Positions 1-9,476 of a DNA stretch of 64,000 nucleotides are shown here, piece by piece. A model generated the notes under the pieces. That model was given only the letters and a program-made list of their open reading frames with translations, searched no databases and was not told where the DNA came from. The translations under genes and the position numbers were made by a program. The stretch is from Mariniflexile litorale. GTDB lineage: Bacteria > Bacteroidota > Bacteroidia > Flavobacteriales > Flavobacteriaceae. The stretch lies in NCBI RefSeq assembly GCF_031128465.2, contig NZ_CP155618.1, forward strand, positions 629,501 through 693,500, written 5' to 3'. Position 1 is the first letter of the stretch. Each line of letters opens with the position of its first letter.

Positions 1-349
1 TTAATTGTAGTGTTTTCCTCATATTTTTTTTAGTTTAGTTTTTAGTTTAATAAAATGGTTAAGTTTAGTTTTCAAATTTCATAGAAAACTAAGACAGCAT
101 TAGGATACAAATCAGCAAAATAAAGGGTACAATACGACCATTTTAAGTAGAAAAGCAAAATATAATCATATTTTGAGTAAATTGCTGAAAAATAGCTGTG
201 ATATTATCTTTTTAGAATGGGGCTCTTTAAAGGTTTTCAAATAATAAGCATTCCATTATTTGACTTATACTTGATATCCTTTCACCTTCTTTTTGTAAAA
301 TACAATATCTGTTTTTCACATTAATCAACTTGTCTAAATTTTATTATAC
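1..349. other. non-coding stretch upstream of the hybrid two-component gene
   Basis: No convincing ORF or RNA gene is visible in these 349 bases. The sequence is very AT-rich. It presumably holds the promoter of the gene that starts at 350, but no clear TTG / TAnnTTTG pair at standard spacing could be fixed by eye. Confidence 0.4.
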
Positions 350-3300
350 ATGCCAAAAAATCACCTTCTTATTATTTATTTATTTATACTTAATATTTTA
401 GGAACCTTTTGCTATGCTCAAAATGTCAACTCCAACACCTCTATTAATGAAACTAATAATTTAAAATTTGAGTCTTTTAATGTTGAATCGGGTCTTTCTA
501 ATAATATTATCACAGGTCTCGCTCAAGATTCTTTAGGTTATATTTGGGTTTCTACAGTCGACGGACTTAACCGGTATAATGGAAATGAATTTTTAACTTT
601 CAAAAAAGATAATGACTTAGAAAATAGTTTAAACTATAACTTCATTTTAGATATTAAGTTTAACAATAAAGGAAACTTAATGATTGTTACAGGTTTTGGA
701 CTTAATATTTACAATCCTAAATCTGAATCTTTTGACCTCATCGATCAATCAAAGGCTTTAATAAGTAACAGTTTAAGCTGCCTAGAGTTTGGTAAACAAA
801 ACGAATTGATATTTGGCGTATATGGTAATGGACTGCAATTTCACAATCCTGACCAACCTCATAAAGGCATAACACTAAGGCATCATAGTAATGATAAAAA
901 CACGATCTCTTCTAACAATATTTCTGATATAAAATTACAAGGAAAAAACACCGTATGGGTTTCAACTTTCGATAATGGTCTTAATAAAATAGATTATACA
1001 ACTAAAAAGGTTGAACGTATATTATTAGGTAACCATTTAGATCAAGAAATAAATAATATCAGCTGCTTATTTTTAGACAAGGATGATAATTTATGGATTG
1101 GAACAAAAGCAGGAATTATTATTTTAACCAAAGAAAATGAAAAACTACATCTAAGTTCCAATACCAACAAAAACAATAAATTAAGTGATAATGAAATTCT
1201 TTCGTTTGAGGAAGATGATTTTGGTAATGTATGGGTTGGAACTCAAAATGGAGGTCTAAATATTGTAAACCTAAATCTATATAGGTTAAATAAAAAAGCT
1301 ATTAAAACCTATATGCCTAATCAAAATGGCAACGACCTTTTAAGTGCCACCATTTCTGTTATTATGAAAGATAAAGATGGTAGTATGTGGATTGGAACCA
1401 ACCATGGTTTAAACTATGTTAACCCAAAAGAAAATCCTGTTAGATTACTTCAAAAAGAATTTAGCAAAGATCCAAACTCCGTTAGCGACGATAAGATTCG
1501 AGCTCTGGCTGAACGTTTTAATGGAAACATATGGGTAGGTACCGATGGTGGGGGTTTAAATCTTTACAACCCAACACAAGAGAGTTACAAATACTTTAAG
1601 CACATAGAAAATAATCCTTCTAGTCTTTCTAACAACCATGTATCTGCGGTTTTAGAAGATAGTAAAAAACGGGTATGGGTAGGCACTTATAGAGGCGGCC
1701 TAAACCTTCTAGACACACTAAGGGGCACCACTAAAAAATACTTACAGGGTTCTGTAGAAAATGGTTATAAAGTAAACGTAATATTTGAAGATACTCATAA
1801 AAACATCTGGGTTGGCACCAATAGAGGTGGTTTATACCGCTATGTAGAAAGCCATGATGCGTTTAAATATATTTCTATACTTGGAAAAATGGACATTCGC
1901 GATATTACACAAGACGAATATGGGTATTTATGGATGGCTACATATGGGAATGGTATTTTTAAATATAATGAAAAGAAAGCATCTTTTGATTTTTACGATA
2001 TGGGCAATACAAAAGGGATGCCCGGCAATATTACATTTGCCATAGAACAATTACCCGACAAGAATTTTTTAATAGGTTCTGCTTATGGGGGATTGATAAA
2101 ACTTTTTCCTGACAAAAGAGAAATTACCAACTATACCGATAAAGATGGCTTAAGCAACAACACCATCAACAGTATGGTTTTTAGAGATGAAAATGAAATA
2201 TGGTTAGGCACCTACAAAGGACTAAGCTATTTTAATTATAAAACAGGCACTATAAAAAACCTTAGTTCTTTCGACAATATTTCACAAAGTGATTTTAATG
2301 TGGGAGCATCTTTAAAAACTAAAGAAGGAACGCTTTATTTTGGCAGTAATAATGGGCTTTATATTATTGACCCTAACAAAATTTTTAGTAGTAAAACCAA
2401 TTATCCTTTAATTTTTGAAAACCTAAAATTGTTTAACGATAAGGTTGGCATAACCAGCAATAGTTCAAAAGGTATATTAAACAAAACACTGCCATATATA
2501 GACCATATTGAGCTCGACCACAATCAAACATTAATTACTATAGATTTTAGTATATTAAAATATCCTAGTGCTCACAACATTAAATACTCTTATCTATTAG
2601 AAGGGTATCAAGATCAATGGATAAATATAAACAATAGCAATTCCATAAATTTAAGTAAGCTTCCACCAGGCAAGTACAAACTAGTTGTAAAAGGTATTAT
2701 TAACCCCGAAAAGACTGTTAGCAAAACACTTCTAATAACAATAAACCCGCCCTTTTGGAAAACCCTTCCTGCTTATATCACCTATCTCATTTTGCTTTTG
2801 GGAATCCTTTGGATTGCACTGAAATATTACTCTGAACGTATAAAGCTAAAAAACTCATTATTATTTGAAAAGAAACAACGCCAACTAGAAAACGAACTCA
2901 ATTTAGAACGGGTAAGATTCTTTACTAGCTTTTCACATGAACTTAAAACTCCATTAAGCCTCATAATTGCACCCGTTGAAAATCTTATAGGAAAAATTGA
3001 GAAAAAGAAGCAAAAAGAACAATTACAAATGGTTCTTAAAAATTCTAAATACTTACTAAAAAACATACAGAAACTTCTAGAATTTAGAAAATCTGAACTG
3101 GGTTTAAATAAACTTTCAATTGAAAGAATTAATATCTCCGATTACATCAACCAAATTCTTATTAGTTACAAACCTATTGCTAAATCTCGTGGTATCAGTC
3201 TTAAAATTGACAAACCTGAAAACGATATTTACATTTTATGTGATATAGAAAAAATTGAGATTATTACACACAACTTTCTTTCTAATGCTTTTAAATATTC

Positions 3301-4480
3301 AGAAAGAAATGGAAGCATCTCGGTTTCAATTAAAACAAAAAATAAACGGTTATTAATTTCGGTAGCGAACCAAGGCAAAGGGGTTTCAGAGCAAGACCTT
3401 CCTCATATTTTCGACTGGTATTATCAATCGAATACAACAAATAGAAAAAAAGGGTCTGGTATAGGATTGGCTTTATCTAAAATATTTGCCGAACTTCACA
3501 TGGGTACTATTTATGTTGAAAGCAAGCTTAATAAAGAAACAAAATTTACATTAGACATCCCTAATGATGCATTCTTAGAGGAAACCAACAATACCAATTA
3601 TACACCTGCTATAGAAAATGAAGTACAAACAGAACTTAATAGCACTGCTGAAATTTGGGAATACCAAGAACGTTCGTCAGAAAAAGATGTTGTTAAATCT
3701 AAAATAAAGCAAGATAAATCTCGGGAACTTTTATTAATCGTTGATGACAATACAGACATACTCCAATTTTTATCAAGTTTGTTAGAAGATGAATATGATT
3801 TAATATTTGCTGAAAATGGTTCTGTGGGGATTCAAAAAGCCATAAAATATGTTCCAGATTTAATTCTATCCGATGTTATGATGCCAGTAGAAAATGGTAT
3901 TGAACTGTGTAAAACATTAAAAAAAGAACAAACCACATCGCACATCCCCATTATATTACTCACCGCCAAAGGAAATCCAGAAGGCATCACTGAAGGATAT
4001 CAAGAGGGTGCCGATGATTATATCACAAAGCCATTCAACTCTAATATACTCAAAACAAGAATTAGAAATCTTATTCAAAACAGATTAAAATTAAAAGATT
4101 TTTTCAGTAATGACAAAAATGACAGCTCTGATTTTGTACAAAACAATAAAAGTTTACTCGATGGAGAAAAAGCTTTTCTACAAAAATTCGAACAAGTTAT
4201 TGAAGCGCTAATTACCAAAGGAGACGCCAATACTGAAGTTATTTGTGAAGAAATGGGTATGAGTAGAACGTCTCTTTTTAGAAAAATTAAAGTACTTACA
4301 GGAAATAACATAAACGAGTTTGTACGCAAGGTTAGATTAAAAAGAGCTGTTCATCTTATTAAGAATGAAAATTACACCATTTCTGAAGCATCTTTTGAAG
4401 TAGGTTTTAATAGCGTTAAATATTTTAGAAAATTAATTAAAGCGGAATACGGAACACTTCCTTCAAAACTAAATGATTGA
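350..4480 (+). CDS. hybrid two-component system sensor/regulator (HTCS, one-protein)
   Basis: This 1376-aa protein joins a periplasmic sensor, a histidine kinase and a transcription factor. An N-terminal signal peptide (about residues 1-23) is followed by a long two-component-regulator beta-propeller region with repeated W[IV]GT...GGLN motifs (about 45-700), a Y_Y_Y-like domain and one membrane helix near 785-805. The HisKA box FSHELKTPL has His at about residue 863, and an HATPase domain contains GSGIGLAL. A receiver domain follows with LILSDVMMP (phospho-Asp near 1175) and LLTAKG, and then a C-terminal AraC-type helix-turn-helix. In Bacteroidota such HTCS proteins sense oligosaccharides in the periplasm and activate polysaccharide utilisation genes. 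No susCD pair lies within the window, so the regulon is unknown. The domain order is complete and no key residue seems to be missing. Confidence 0.96.
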   Translation: MPKNHLLIIYLFILNILGTFCYAQNVNSNTSINETNNLKFESFNVESGLSNNIITGLAQDSLGYIWVSTVDGLNRYNGNEFLTFKKDNDLENSLNYNFILDIKFNNKGNLMIVTGFGLNIYNPKSESFDLIDQSKALISNSLSCLEFGKQNELIFGVYGNGLQFHNPDQPHKGITLRHHSNDKNTISSNNISDIKLQGKNTVWVSTFDNGLNKIDYTTKKVERILLGNHLDQEINNISCLFLDKDDNLWIGTKAGIIILTKENEKLHLSSNTNKNNKLSDNEILSFEEDDFGNVWVGTQNGGLNIVNLNLYRLNKKAIKTYMPNQNGNDLLSATISVIMKDKDGSMWIGTNHGLNYVNPKENPVRLLQKEFSKDPNSVSDDKIRALAERFNGNIWVGTDGGGLNLYNPTQESYKYFKHIENNPSSLSNNHVSAVLEDSKKRVWVGTYRGGLNLLDTLRGTTKKYLQGSVENGYKVNVIFEDTHKNIWVGTNRGGLYRYVESHDAFKYISILGKMDIRDITQDEYGYLWMATYGNGIFKYNEKKASFDFYDMGNTKGMPGNITFAIEQLPDKNFLIGSAYGGLIKLFPDKREITNYTDKDGLSNNTINSMVFRDENEIWLGTYKGLSYFNYKTGTIKNLSSFDNISQSDFNVGASLKTKEGTLYFGSNNGLYIIDPNKIFSSKTNYPLIFENLKLFNDKVGITSNSSKGILNKTLPYIDHIELDHNQTLITIDFSILKYPSAHNIKYSYLLEGYQDQWININNSNSINLSKLPPGKYKLVVKGIINPEKTVSKTLLITINPPFWKTLPAYITYLILLLGILWIALKYYSERIKLKNSLLFEKKQRQLENELNLERVRFFTSFSHELKTPLSLIIAPVENLIGKIEKKKQKEQLQMVLKNSKYLLKNIQKLLEFRKSELGLNKLSIERINISDYINQILISYKPIAKSRGISLKIDKPENDIYILCDIEKIEIITHNFLSNAFKYSERNGSISVSIKTKNKRLLISVANQGKGVSEQDLPHIFDWYYQSNTTNRKKGSGIGLALSKIFAELHMGTIYVESKLNKETKFTLDIPNDAFLEETNNTNYTPAIENEVQTELNSTAEIWEYQERSSEKDVVKSKIKQDKSRELLLIVDDNTDILQFLSSLLEDEYDLIFAENGSVGIQKAIKYVPDLILSDVMMPVENGIELCKTLKKEQTTSHIPIILLTAKGNPEGITEGYQEGADDYITKPFNSNILKTRIRNLIQNRLKLKDFFSNDKNDSSDFVQNNKSLLDGEKAFLQKFEQVIEALITKGDANTEVICEEMGMSRTSLFRKIKVLTGNNINEFVRKVRLKRAVHLIKNENYTISEASFEVGFNSVKYFRKLIKAEYGTLPSKLND

Positions 4481-4680
4481 TACATTAGATGCCACTACCT
4501 AAGTAATAGAAGCGTATTAAAACAGGTATGATTTAACATTAATTATTACCATTCCGAAAAAAATTACACATTATCAGTGAAGATTTATATCTTGTATTGA
4601 GCCCAACTTACAGAATTTAGAATCCTTCTGTATTTTTAAGATAGGCAGGATGGAAGCTATAATTTAAAATCATAAAAAAA

Positions 4681-4813
4681 AGAGGCTGTCTGAAAAGTGT
4701 AGTTTATTTACTTTGTCAGGTTGAGCTTGTCGAAACCCATATGGATTATCAAGAAGTTTAAATATTTCGACAGGCTCAATATAACATAGAATAATACTTC
4801 TCAGACAGCCTCT
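4681..4813. repeat. repeat A copy 1: 133-bp element with terminal inverted repeats
   Basis: The ends are inverted repeats: AGAGGCTGTCTGAAAAGTG at the left, and a matching TTCTCAGACAGCCTCT at the right. They are flanked by an A-run and a T-run, so either strand could form a long hairpin resembling a bidirectional terminator. An internal pair (GTCAGGTTGAGC...GTCGAAA and TTTCGACAGGCTCAA) is also inverted, so most of the unit can fold back. A second copy lies at 7473-7606. The element looks like a MITE-like or REP-like intergenic repeat. Confidence 0.75.
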
Positions 4814-4910
4814 TTTTAATTTTAAAGCCAAATAAGATTGAGGGAACCTCATTTGGGGTTTTCTACTTAGCTAACCAACCAATAGTAAGTAATAACCATT
4901 ATAAAGATAT

Positions 4911-4977
4911 TTAATAAAGTACAAATTTAGTTACACTTTTATTGGATAAACTTACATAAATTACAGATTTTGATTAC
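4911..4977. repeat. repeat B copy 1
   Basis: A roughly 67-bp AT-rich segment has the core TTACATAAATTACAGATTTT. Related copies are at about 7692-7761 and 9673-9752. All three lie beyond the 3' end of a minus-strand gene. The function is unknown. Confidence 0.5.
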
Positions 4978-4998
4978 ACAAAAGCCGTTTTTAATAGG

Positions 4999-5559
4999 TT
5001 ACAAGTTTTCTAGATTGTTTTTTCTTTGTTGCCCTATTTTTTTATAAAATGAAGGAGATTGACCAGTCACTTTTTTGAATTGATTGGATAAATGCGCCAC
5101 ACTGCTATAATGCAACTTATAAGATATTTCTGTGAGACTTAATTGATCATAAAGGATGAGCTCCTTGACTCTTTCTATCTTATGCTTTATAATGAAATGT
5201 TGTATGGTAACCCCTTTTACCTCTGAAAACATGTTGGACAGATAGGTGTAATCATAGCCCAGTTTTTCACTGATGTATTCAGAATAATTGACTTTAGGAA
5301 CCGCGTCTGCATAATGTATCATTTCTATGATAACATTTTTAATTCTATCAATAAGAATGTTTTTTTTGTTATCCAGTAATTCCAAACCAGAAAGTGCTAG
5401 ATTACGTTTAAGCAGTCTCTTTTGTTGATCGTTTATATTCTCTAAAATTTCAATCATACCAAGTTCAATACTGGTATGAGTAAGTCCGAGTTTTTCCAAC
5501 TCTTGTTTAACCAAAATTTTACATCTTAAACTTACCATATATTTTATATATAATTTCAT
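4999..5559 (-). CDS. AraC-family transcriptional regulator
   Basis: This is a 186-aa protein whose C-terminal half (about 90-180) is an AraC/XylS two-helix-turn-helix DNA-binding domain: YTYLSNMFSEVKGVTIQHF, then LSLTEISYKLHYSSVAHLSNQFKKVTGQSP. The N-terminal half shows no sugar-binding cupin and resembles the short flavobacterial AraC proteins that start with a YIKYMVSLRCK segment. It is monocistronic. The nearest gene upstream, a cupin protein on the same strand, is about 480 bp away. It is expected to act as a DNA-binding regulator in the cytoplasm; the effector and targets are unknown. Confidence 0.9.
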   Translation of the reverse strand: MKLYIKYMVSLRCKILVKQELEKLGLTHTSIELGMIEILENINDQQKRLLKRNLALSGLELLDNKKNILIDRIKNVIIEMIHYADAVPKVNYSEYISEKLGYDYTYLSNMFSEVKGVTIQHFIIKHKIERVKELILYDQLSLTEISYKLHYSSVAHLSNQFKKVTGQSPSFYKKIGQQRKNNLENL

Positions 5560-6035
5560 GTAAAAGTTTTAATTAAATGTTTGGTTGTAATAGCAGGGAC
5601 CTATTAGGATAACTGGTATTTTATATTTAATTGTTTGAATTTTCGACTAAATTATAAAGTATAAAGGTTGATAATTTAGTTTCGAGTGCTACATTGTGTT
5701 ATAGTGTTGGGCCTGTTATTACCAAAAAAACCCTTCTAAAAAGAAAGGTCACAACACACACAGCAAACACCGTACATCTTATATGATTTTTTTAATCTTT
5801 TCCGTTTTTGTAGTTTTTTATTTTCTTTAAAGCTAGTTTCGCTTTCGAATTTGTAGTTGATGTCTCTTTTTAATGACTTCAACTTTATTACATATTCTAG
5901 TCATGTTATTTATGTTTATAAAGGTTAAATTATATAATACAAGATACAATTATTTTATTTATAGTAAGTGTCACCACTTTAAGCATAAATATATAACCCC
6001 CATTTTTATAAACCAAAACACTTTAAAACGAATAA
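5560..6035. other. gene-free stretch, nothing recognised
   Basis: About 475 bases lie between the AraC gene start and the cupin gene end. A 64-codon plus-strand frame overlaps the cupin 3' end and has a low-complexity composition; it was not accepted. No clear terminator or RNA is seen. Confidence 0.5.
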
Positions 6036-6425
6036 CTAATCAAACGCTTCATAACCGCTTTTTATAACCGTAGAGATCATTTTAAATTGCTCTTTGGCTG
6101 TAAAGTGATGTCTTTCGTTACTAGGAATTATAATGCCCTGTCCGAGACCCAGTTCATATTCTTTTTTGTTAATAGTAAGACTGGCGGTACCATCTATAAT
6201 TTGTATATAGGTATCAAAAGGGGAGGTTTTTTCGGCTAGTTCTTCTCCAACGTCAAATGATACAGCAGTAATGTTTCCATTTATTTTTTTTATGATGGTC
6301 TTACTCACCACGGCATTTGGTATATACTGAATAATTTCCACTACAATATGTGGAGCCGCTTTCTCCATTTCATTTTCTACAATTTTTGGAGTCATTTTAT
6401 TAATTTCATTGTTGCTTTTTTTCAT
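6036..6425 (-). CDS. cupin-domain protein
   Basis: This 129-aa single-domain protein carries a cupin-2 beta-barrel pattern: SPFDTYIQIIDGTASLTI in the first conserved box region, and GLGQGIIIPSNERHHFTA in the second, which keeps the G.....P....H layout. The first-motif histidines are not all present, so metal binding may be altered. Close homologues in Bacteroidota are annotated only as cupin-domain proteins. It stands alone on the minus strand. The substrate or ligand cannot be inferred. Confidence 0.85.
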   Translation of the reverse strand: MKKSNNEINKMTPKIVENEMEKAAPHIVVEIIQYIPNAVVSKTIIKKINGNITAVSFDVGEELAEKTSPFDTYIQIIDGTASLTINKKEYELGLGQGIIIPSNERHHFTAKEQFKMISTVIKSGYEAFD

Positions 6426-6644
6426 AAGGTTACTTTTGATTTATCATTAACGTCTGTTATTATTATTTGTTAATACACATGCAATGTTACATCATCTTTA
6501 CAATAAGAAAAATTATTTTGTATTTGCACTTTCTTAAGATTTAGCCGCTCCCCTTAGTTAATATATTCATAGGTGCACGTTTTTAATATTAAAACAGCCC
6601 TTTTTATATTGCATAAAATTTTAAGCGCTTCTTTATTTACCGTA

Positions 6645-7005
6645 TTTTTTTTTGGATATTAATAGCTTGAATAGTTAATCTATTAATTGATTTTCTACAT
6701 CTGCTTTTGAAATTTTGAGAATAAAAAAATAAGTATTTGACACATACTTCGATGTTAAATTATAATGTTATTACAAATAACGACTATTTTCCCAAATATA
6801 TTCCTAGACGCAAAATTTAATTTTGGAACCACAATTTCACTATTGAGTACAGGCGTAAAACCTTCTTTCTTTACTATTTTTTTTAGATATTATAGCTTGA
6901 AACTTGTTGATGCGCTACATTAGTTTATAATATTTCTAGGATAAAAGAATAAGTGTTAGGTAAATAATTTAGATGTTAAATTATAATGATGTTATAGATA
7001 ACTCA
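6645..7005. repeat. pair of imperfect direct repeats, about 140 bp each
   Basis: The first unit is near 6645-6785 and the second near 6875-7005. Both run from a T-rich GATATTA..TAGCTTGAA segment, through a TTGA/TTAG-containing middle, to GATGTTAAATTATAATG followed by AATAACGAC or GATAACTCA. They are spaced about 230 bp apart and contain no ORF. The extent was judged by eye. Confidence 0.4.
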
Positions 7006-7472
7006 TATTTTTATATATAACTATGGATAGTAAAATAAGGGTTGTAAGAATCAAACCAACTAGAACACACCTCATTATTTTATATTTTAAAAAGAATAAT
7101 CCCATTGTGAGTTTTAATATTTAATATTTCAATTTTAATATTTCAATTTTTATGCCAAAAAATGACTCCAATTGAAAATAGATAAATCAACATTATTAAA
7201 ATCGCTGCTTAACCGTTTTTAGTCTCCCTATACCAATCTTCAAAATTAGCACGATCTATATGGCTCGAAATTTCCTTTAATTTGCCGCACCATATTATAT
7301 TCCTCTATGTTGTACAAGTATGAGTATTTATCTCATAATTACACAAGGCGCTGTCTCGGGGTCTATATGAAAATTGGGTGAGGGTTTTTACACCAATACC
7401 ACCGGGCAGTACCAAACAAGGACGTAATTAGTACCTATGTAAAAAACCAAGTTATGTAAAAACAATAAAAAA

Positions 7473-7606
7473 AGAGGCTGTATAAAAAGTGTATTTTATT
7501 TACTTTGTCAGGTTGAACGTGTCGAAACGGATATAGATTATCAAGATGTTTAAATATTTCGACAGGCCCAATATAACACAGAATAACACTTTTTCAGACA
7601 GCCTCT
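7473..7606. repeat. repeat A copy 2
   Basis: This 134-bp relative of 4681-4813 has the same ends (AGAGGCTGT...ACAGCCTCT) and the same internal inverted pair (GTCAGGTTGAACGTGTCGAAA / TTTCGACAGGCCCAA). It differs by scattered substitutions, so the two copies are not recent duplicates. Confidence 0.7.
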
Positions 7607-7691
7607 CCAATGCTAGATTAGATTATTCCCTTCGATTTTTCTAATCAACTACTATTAACCAACTAACCTATTGATATACTGCAGACTCCAA

Positions 7692-7761
7692 TTTAATTAA
7701 TAAACAATACATTAAATTACACTCTTTTGAATTAAATTTACATAAATCACAGATTTCAATT
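7692..7761. repeat. repeat B copy 2
   Basis: It shares TTACATAAATCACAGATTTC with the other two copies and lies about 110 bp beyond the 3' end of the hybrid kinase gene. As with copy 1, a CCAACYAA-type segment and repeat A precede it, so A and B occur here as a composite. Confidence 0.45.
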
Positions 7762-7871
7762 AGACTCAGGTTAAAAACAACCCACTTTTTAAAATACTAA
7801 AAACGTCATTGCTGTTTTATCTCCGTTGGTTTCTTTAAGTGTTTAATTTTCATCAGCTCCAAAAAATAAAA

Positions 7872-9476
7872 TTAGAAATGAATTTTAACAGAGGAATCCA
7901 GCTGATTTTTGGGTCTTAATTTCTCAGACTCATTATATTTATCAAAATATTTTTGTATTAAATTGAGTAATTCGCGTTTTTTAATCGGTTTCGAGATATA
8001 CTCATTACATCCATCATCCATGATCTTTTCTTTGTCTCCTGACAGTGCAAAAGCCGTTTGTGCAATTATAATAACATCCTTGTTAAATTGACGGATTTGT
8101 CGGGTTGCTTCATGTCCGTTCAACATAGGCATTTGAATATCCATCAAAATTAAATCAATGTCCGGATGTTTTCGACACATATCTACAGCCTCTATACCTG
8201 TTTTCGCCTCAAATATCATCATACTATATTCCTTTACAATAGCTGATATAAGCATGGATGATATTGTGTCATCTTCTGCAATTAATATTTTAAGATTGAA
8301 AACTTTGGGATCACGATTATTTTCAACGTTCTCTAATAAAATACCCTTTTTAGTAAAGGGGTTTTCTAGTGGTTGTGTTCGATAAGGGATGGTAAAATAA
8401 AATGTAGAACCTTTCCTTTCTTCACTTTCTACCCAAATTTTGCCTCCAAGCATTTCCACATATGCTTTAGAAATCGACAAACCAAGTCCGGCCCCTTCCA
8501 GTGCCCTTTTATCTCTAATATCGGCCTGTATAAAACGTTCAAATATGGCTGCCTGTTTTTCTTGAGGTATCCCAATCCCTGAATCTTTTACATAAAACTC
8601 CAATTCACTAGACGCGCTTTGTGTTCTTAGCACATAGCCCAACTCGATTGTTCCTTTAACAGAATACTTAATCGCATTTTTAACCAGGTTGGTAAGAATG
8701 GAATAGATTTTTTCACAGTCCGATTTAATAAGCGCCTCTTTTCCAGATAAAGTACTTTTAATAGAAAAACGCATTCCTTTCTCTTTAATCTGAGGTTTAA
8801 AAAAGGTATGGATAAATTCAATTTGCTTATTAATATTCGATTCCTGTATATTAAGTTCCATGGAGCCCGATTCAATTTTCGAAATATTGATAATGTCATT
8901 AATGATATTGAGCATACGCTCTCCACTTTTTTTAATAATACCTATATATTCTTGTTGCTTTTCTCCAGTAAGTTTGGGTTCTCTCAACAAATCGGCAAAA
9001 CCAAGAATACCATTCATTGGTGTTCTTATCTCGTGGCTCATATTGGCTAAAAATGCTGATTTGAGCAAGTCACTTTGTTCTGCTTTTTCCTTAGCCTTAA
9101 CTAATTCTACAGCACGTTTTTTTTTCTCTTCGTTTTGAAAGACGAGTTCTTTATGGGCAATAATCAATTCGGCTGCCCGCTTTGATTTCTCGTTATTTTG
9201 AAAGACAAGTTCTATATTTGCAATAACTAATTCGGCGGCACGTTTTGCCTTTTCTTCGTTTAAGAATTTAAGCTCTAAATTAACAATTATTAATTCGGCG
9301 GCTCGTTTTGCATTCTCTTCGTTTTGTAAAGAAACTCCTTTAAAAGCCATCATCAATTCTTGCTTAAGTTCATTACGCTTTTTGGCGTCAATGTCTTTTA
9401 TTGAGTTTAAAAATTCCAGCTGTATTTCCTTTAATTCCTGTCGGATTTCTTCTTTAGAGGTAATTTTATCACTCAT
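7872..9476 (-). CDS. hybrid sensor histidine kinase with N-terminal coiled repeats
   Basis: This 534-aa cytoplasmic hybrid kinase has no membrane helix. Residues about 50-135 hold four to five tandem units of about 22 aa built on [EN]EKxKRAAELxIAxxEL, likely a continuous coiled coil. The HisKA box FLANMSHEIRTPMNG has His near residue 148. An HATPase domain contains N (LVKNAIKYS), GIGIP and GAGLGLSIS. A C-terminal receiver has LILMDIQMP with Asp near 446 and ends in YISKPI. No output domain is present, so phosphotransfer to another protein or autoregulation is likely. The repeat region is typical of flavobacterial kinases, sometimes fused to PAS domains; here no PAS is seen. It is monocistronic. 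Confidence 0.95.
   Translation of the reverse strand: MSDKITSKEEIRQELKEIQLEFLNSIKDIDAKKRNELKQELMMAFKGVSLQNEENAKRAAELIIVNLELKFLNEEKAKRAAELVIANIELVFQNNEKSKRAAELIIAHKELVFQNEEKKKRAVELVKAKEKAEQSDLLKSAFLANMSHEIRTPMNGILGFADLLREPKLTGEKQQEYIGIIKKSGERMLNIINDIINISKIESGSMELNIQESNINKQIEFIHTFFKPQIKEKGMRFSIKSTLSGKEALIKSDCEKIYSILTNLVKNAIKYSVKGTIELGYVLRTQSASSELEFYVKDSGIGIPQEKQAAIFERFIQADIRDKRALEGAGLGLSISKAYVEMLGGKIWVESEERKGSTFYFTIPYRTQPLENPFTKKGILLENVENNRDPKVFNLKILIAEDDTISSMLISAIVKEYSMMIFEAKTGIEAVDMCRKHPDIDLILMDIQMPMLNGHEATRQIRQFNKDVIIIAQTAFALSGDKEKIMDDGCNEYISKPIKKRELLNLIQKYFDKYNESEKLRPKNQLDSSVKIHF

Larger units (their letters stand above)
4481..4998. other. gene-free stretch with repeat A and repeat B
   Basis: Between the HTCS stop and the end of the AraC gene no plausible gene is seen. 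The stretch holds the 133-bp inverted-repeat element (repeat A, 4681-4813) and a roughly 67-bp dispersed repeat (repeat B, 4911-4977). A 60-codon reading frame on the minus strand lies inside repeat A and is not considered a gene. Confidence 0.6.
6426..7871. other. 1.45-kb gene-free stretch with three kinds of repeat
   Basis: No gene was recognised. The stretch contains two imperfect direct repeats of about 130-140 bp (about 6645-6785 and 6875-7005) that share TTAGATATTAaTAGCTTGAA-like and GATGTTAAATTATAATG-like segments. It also holds repeat A copy 2 (7473-7606) and repeat B copy 2 (about 7692-7761). It may be the scar of lost accessory genes. Confidence 0.5.

Noticed and set aside
4670-4852. 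60-codon minus-strand ORF
   Set aside because: Lies within repeat A and is a by-product of the repeat.
5873-6067. 64-codon plus-strand ORF
   Set aside because: Low-complexity composition, overlaps the end of the cupin gene on the other strand, no ribosome-binding site.
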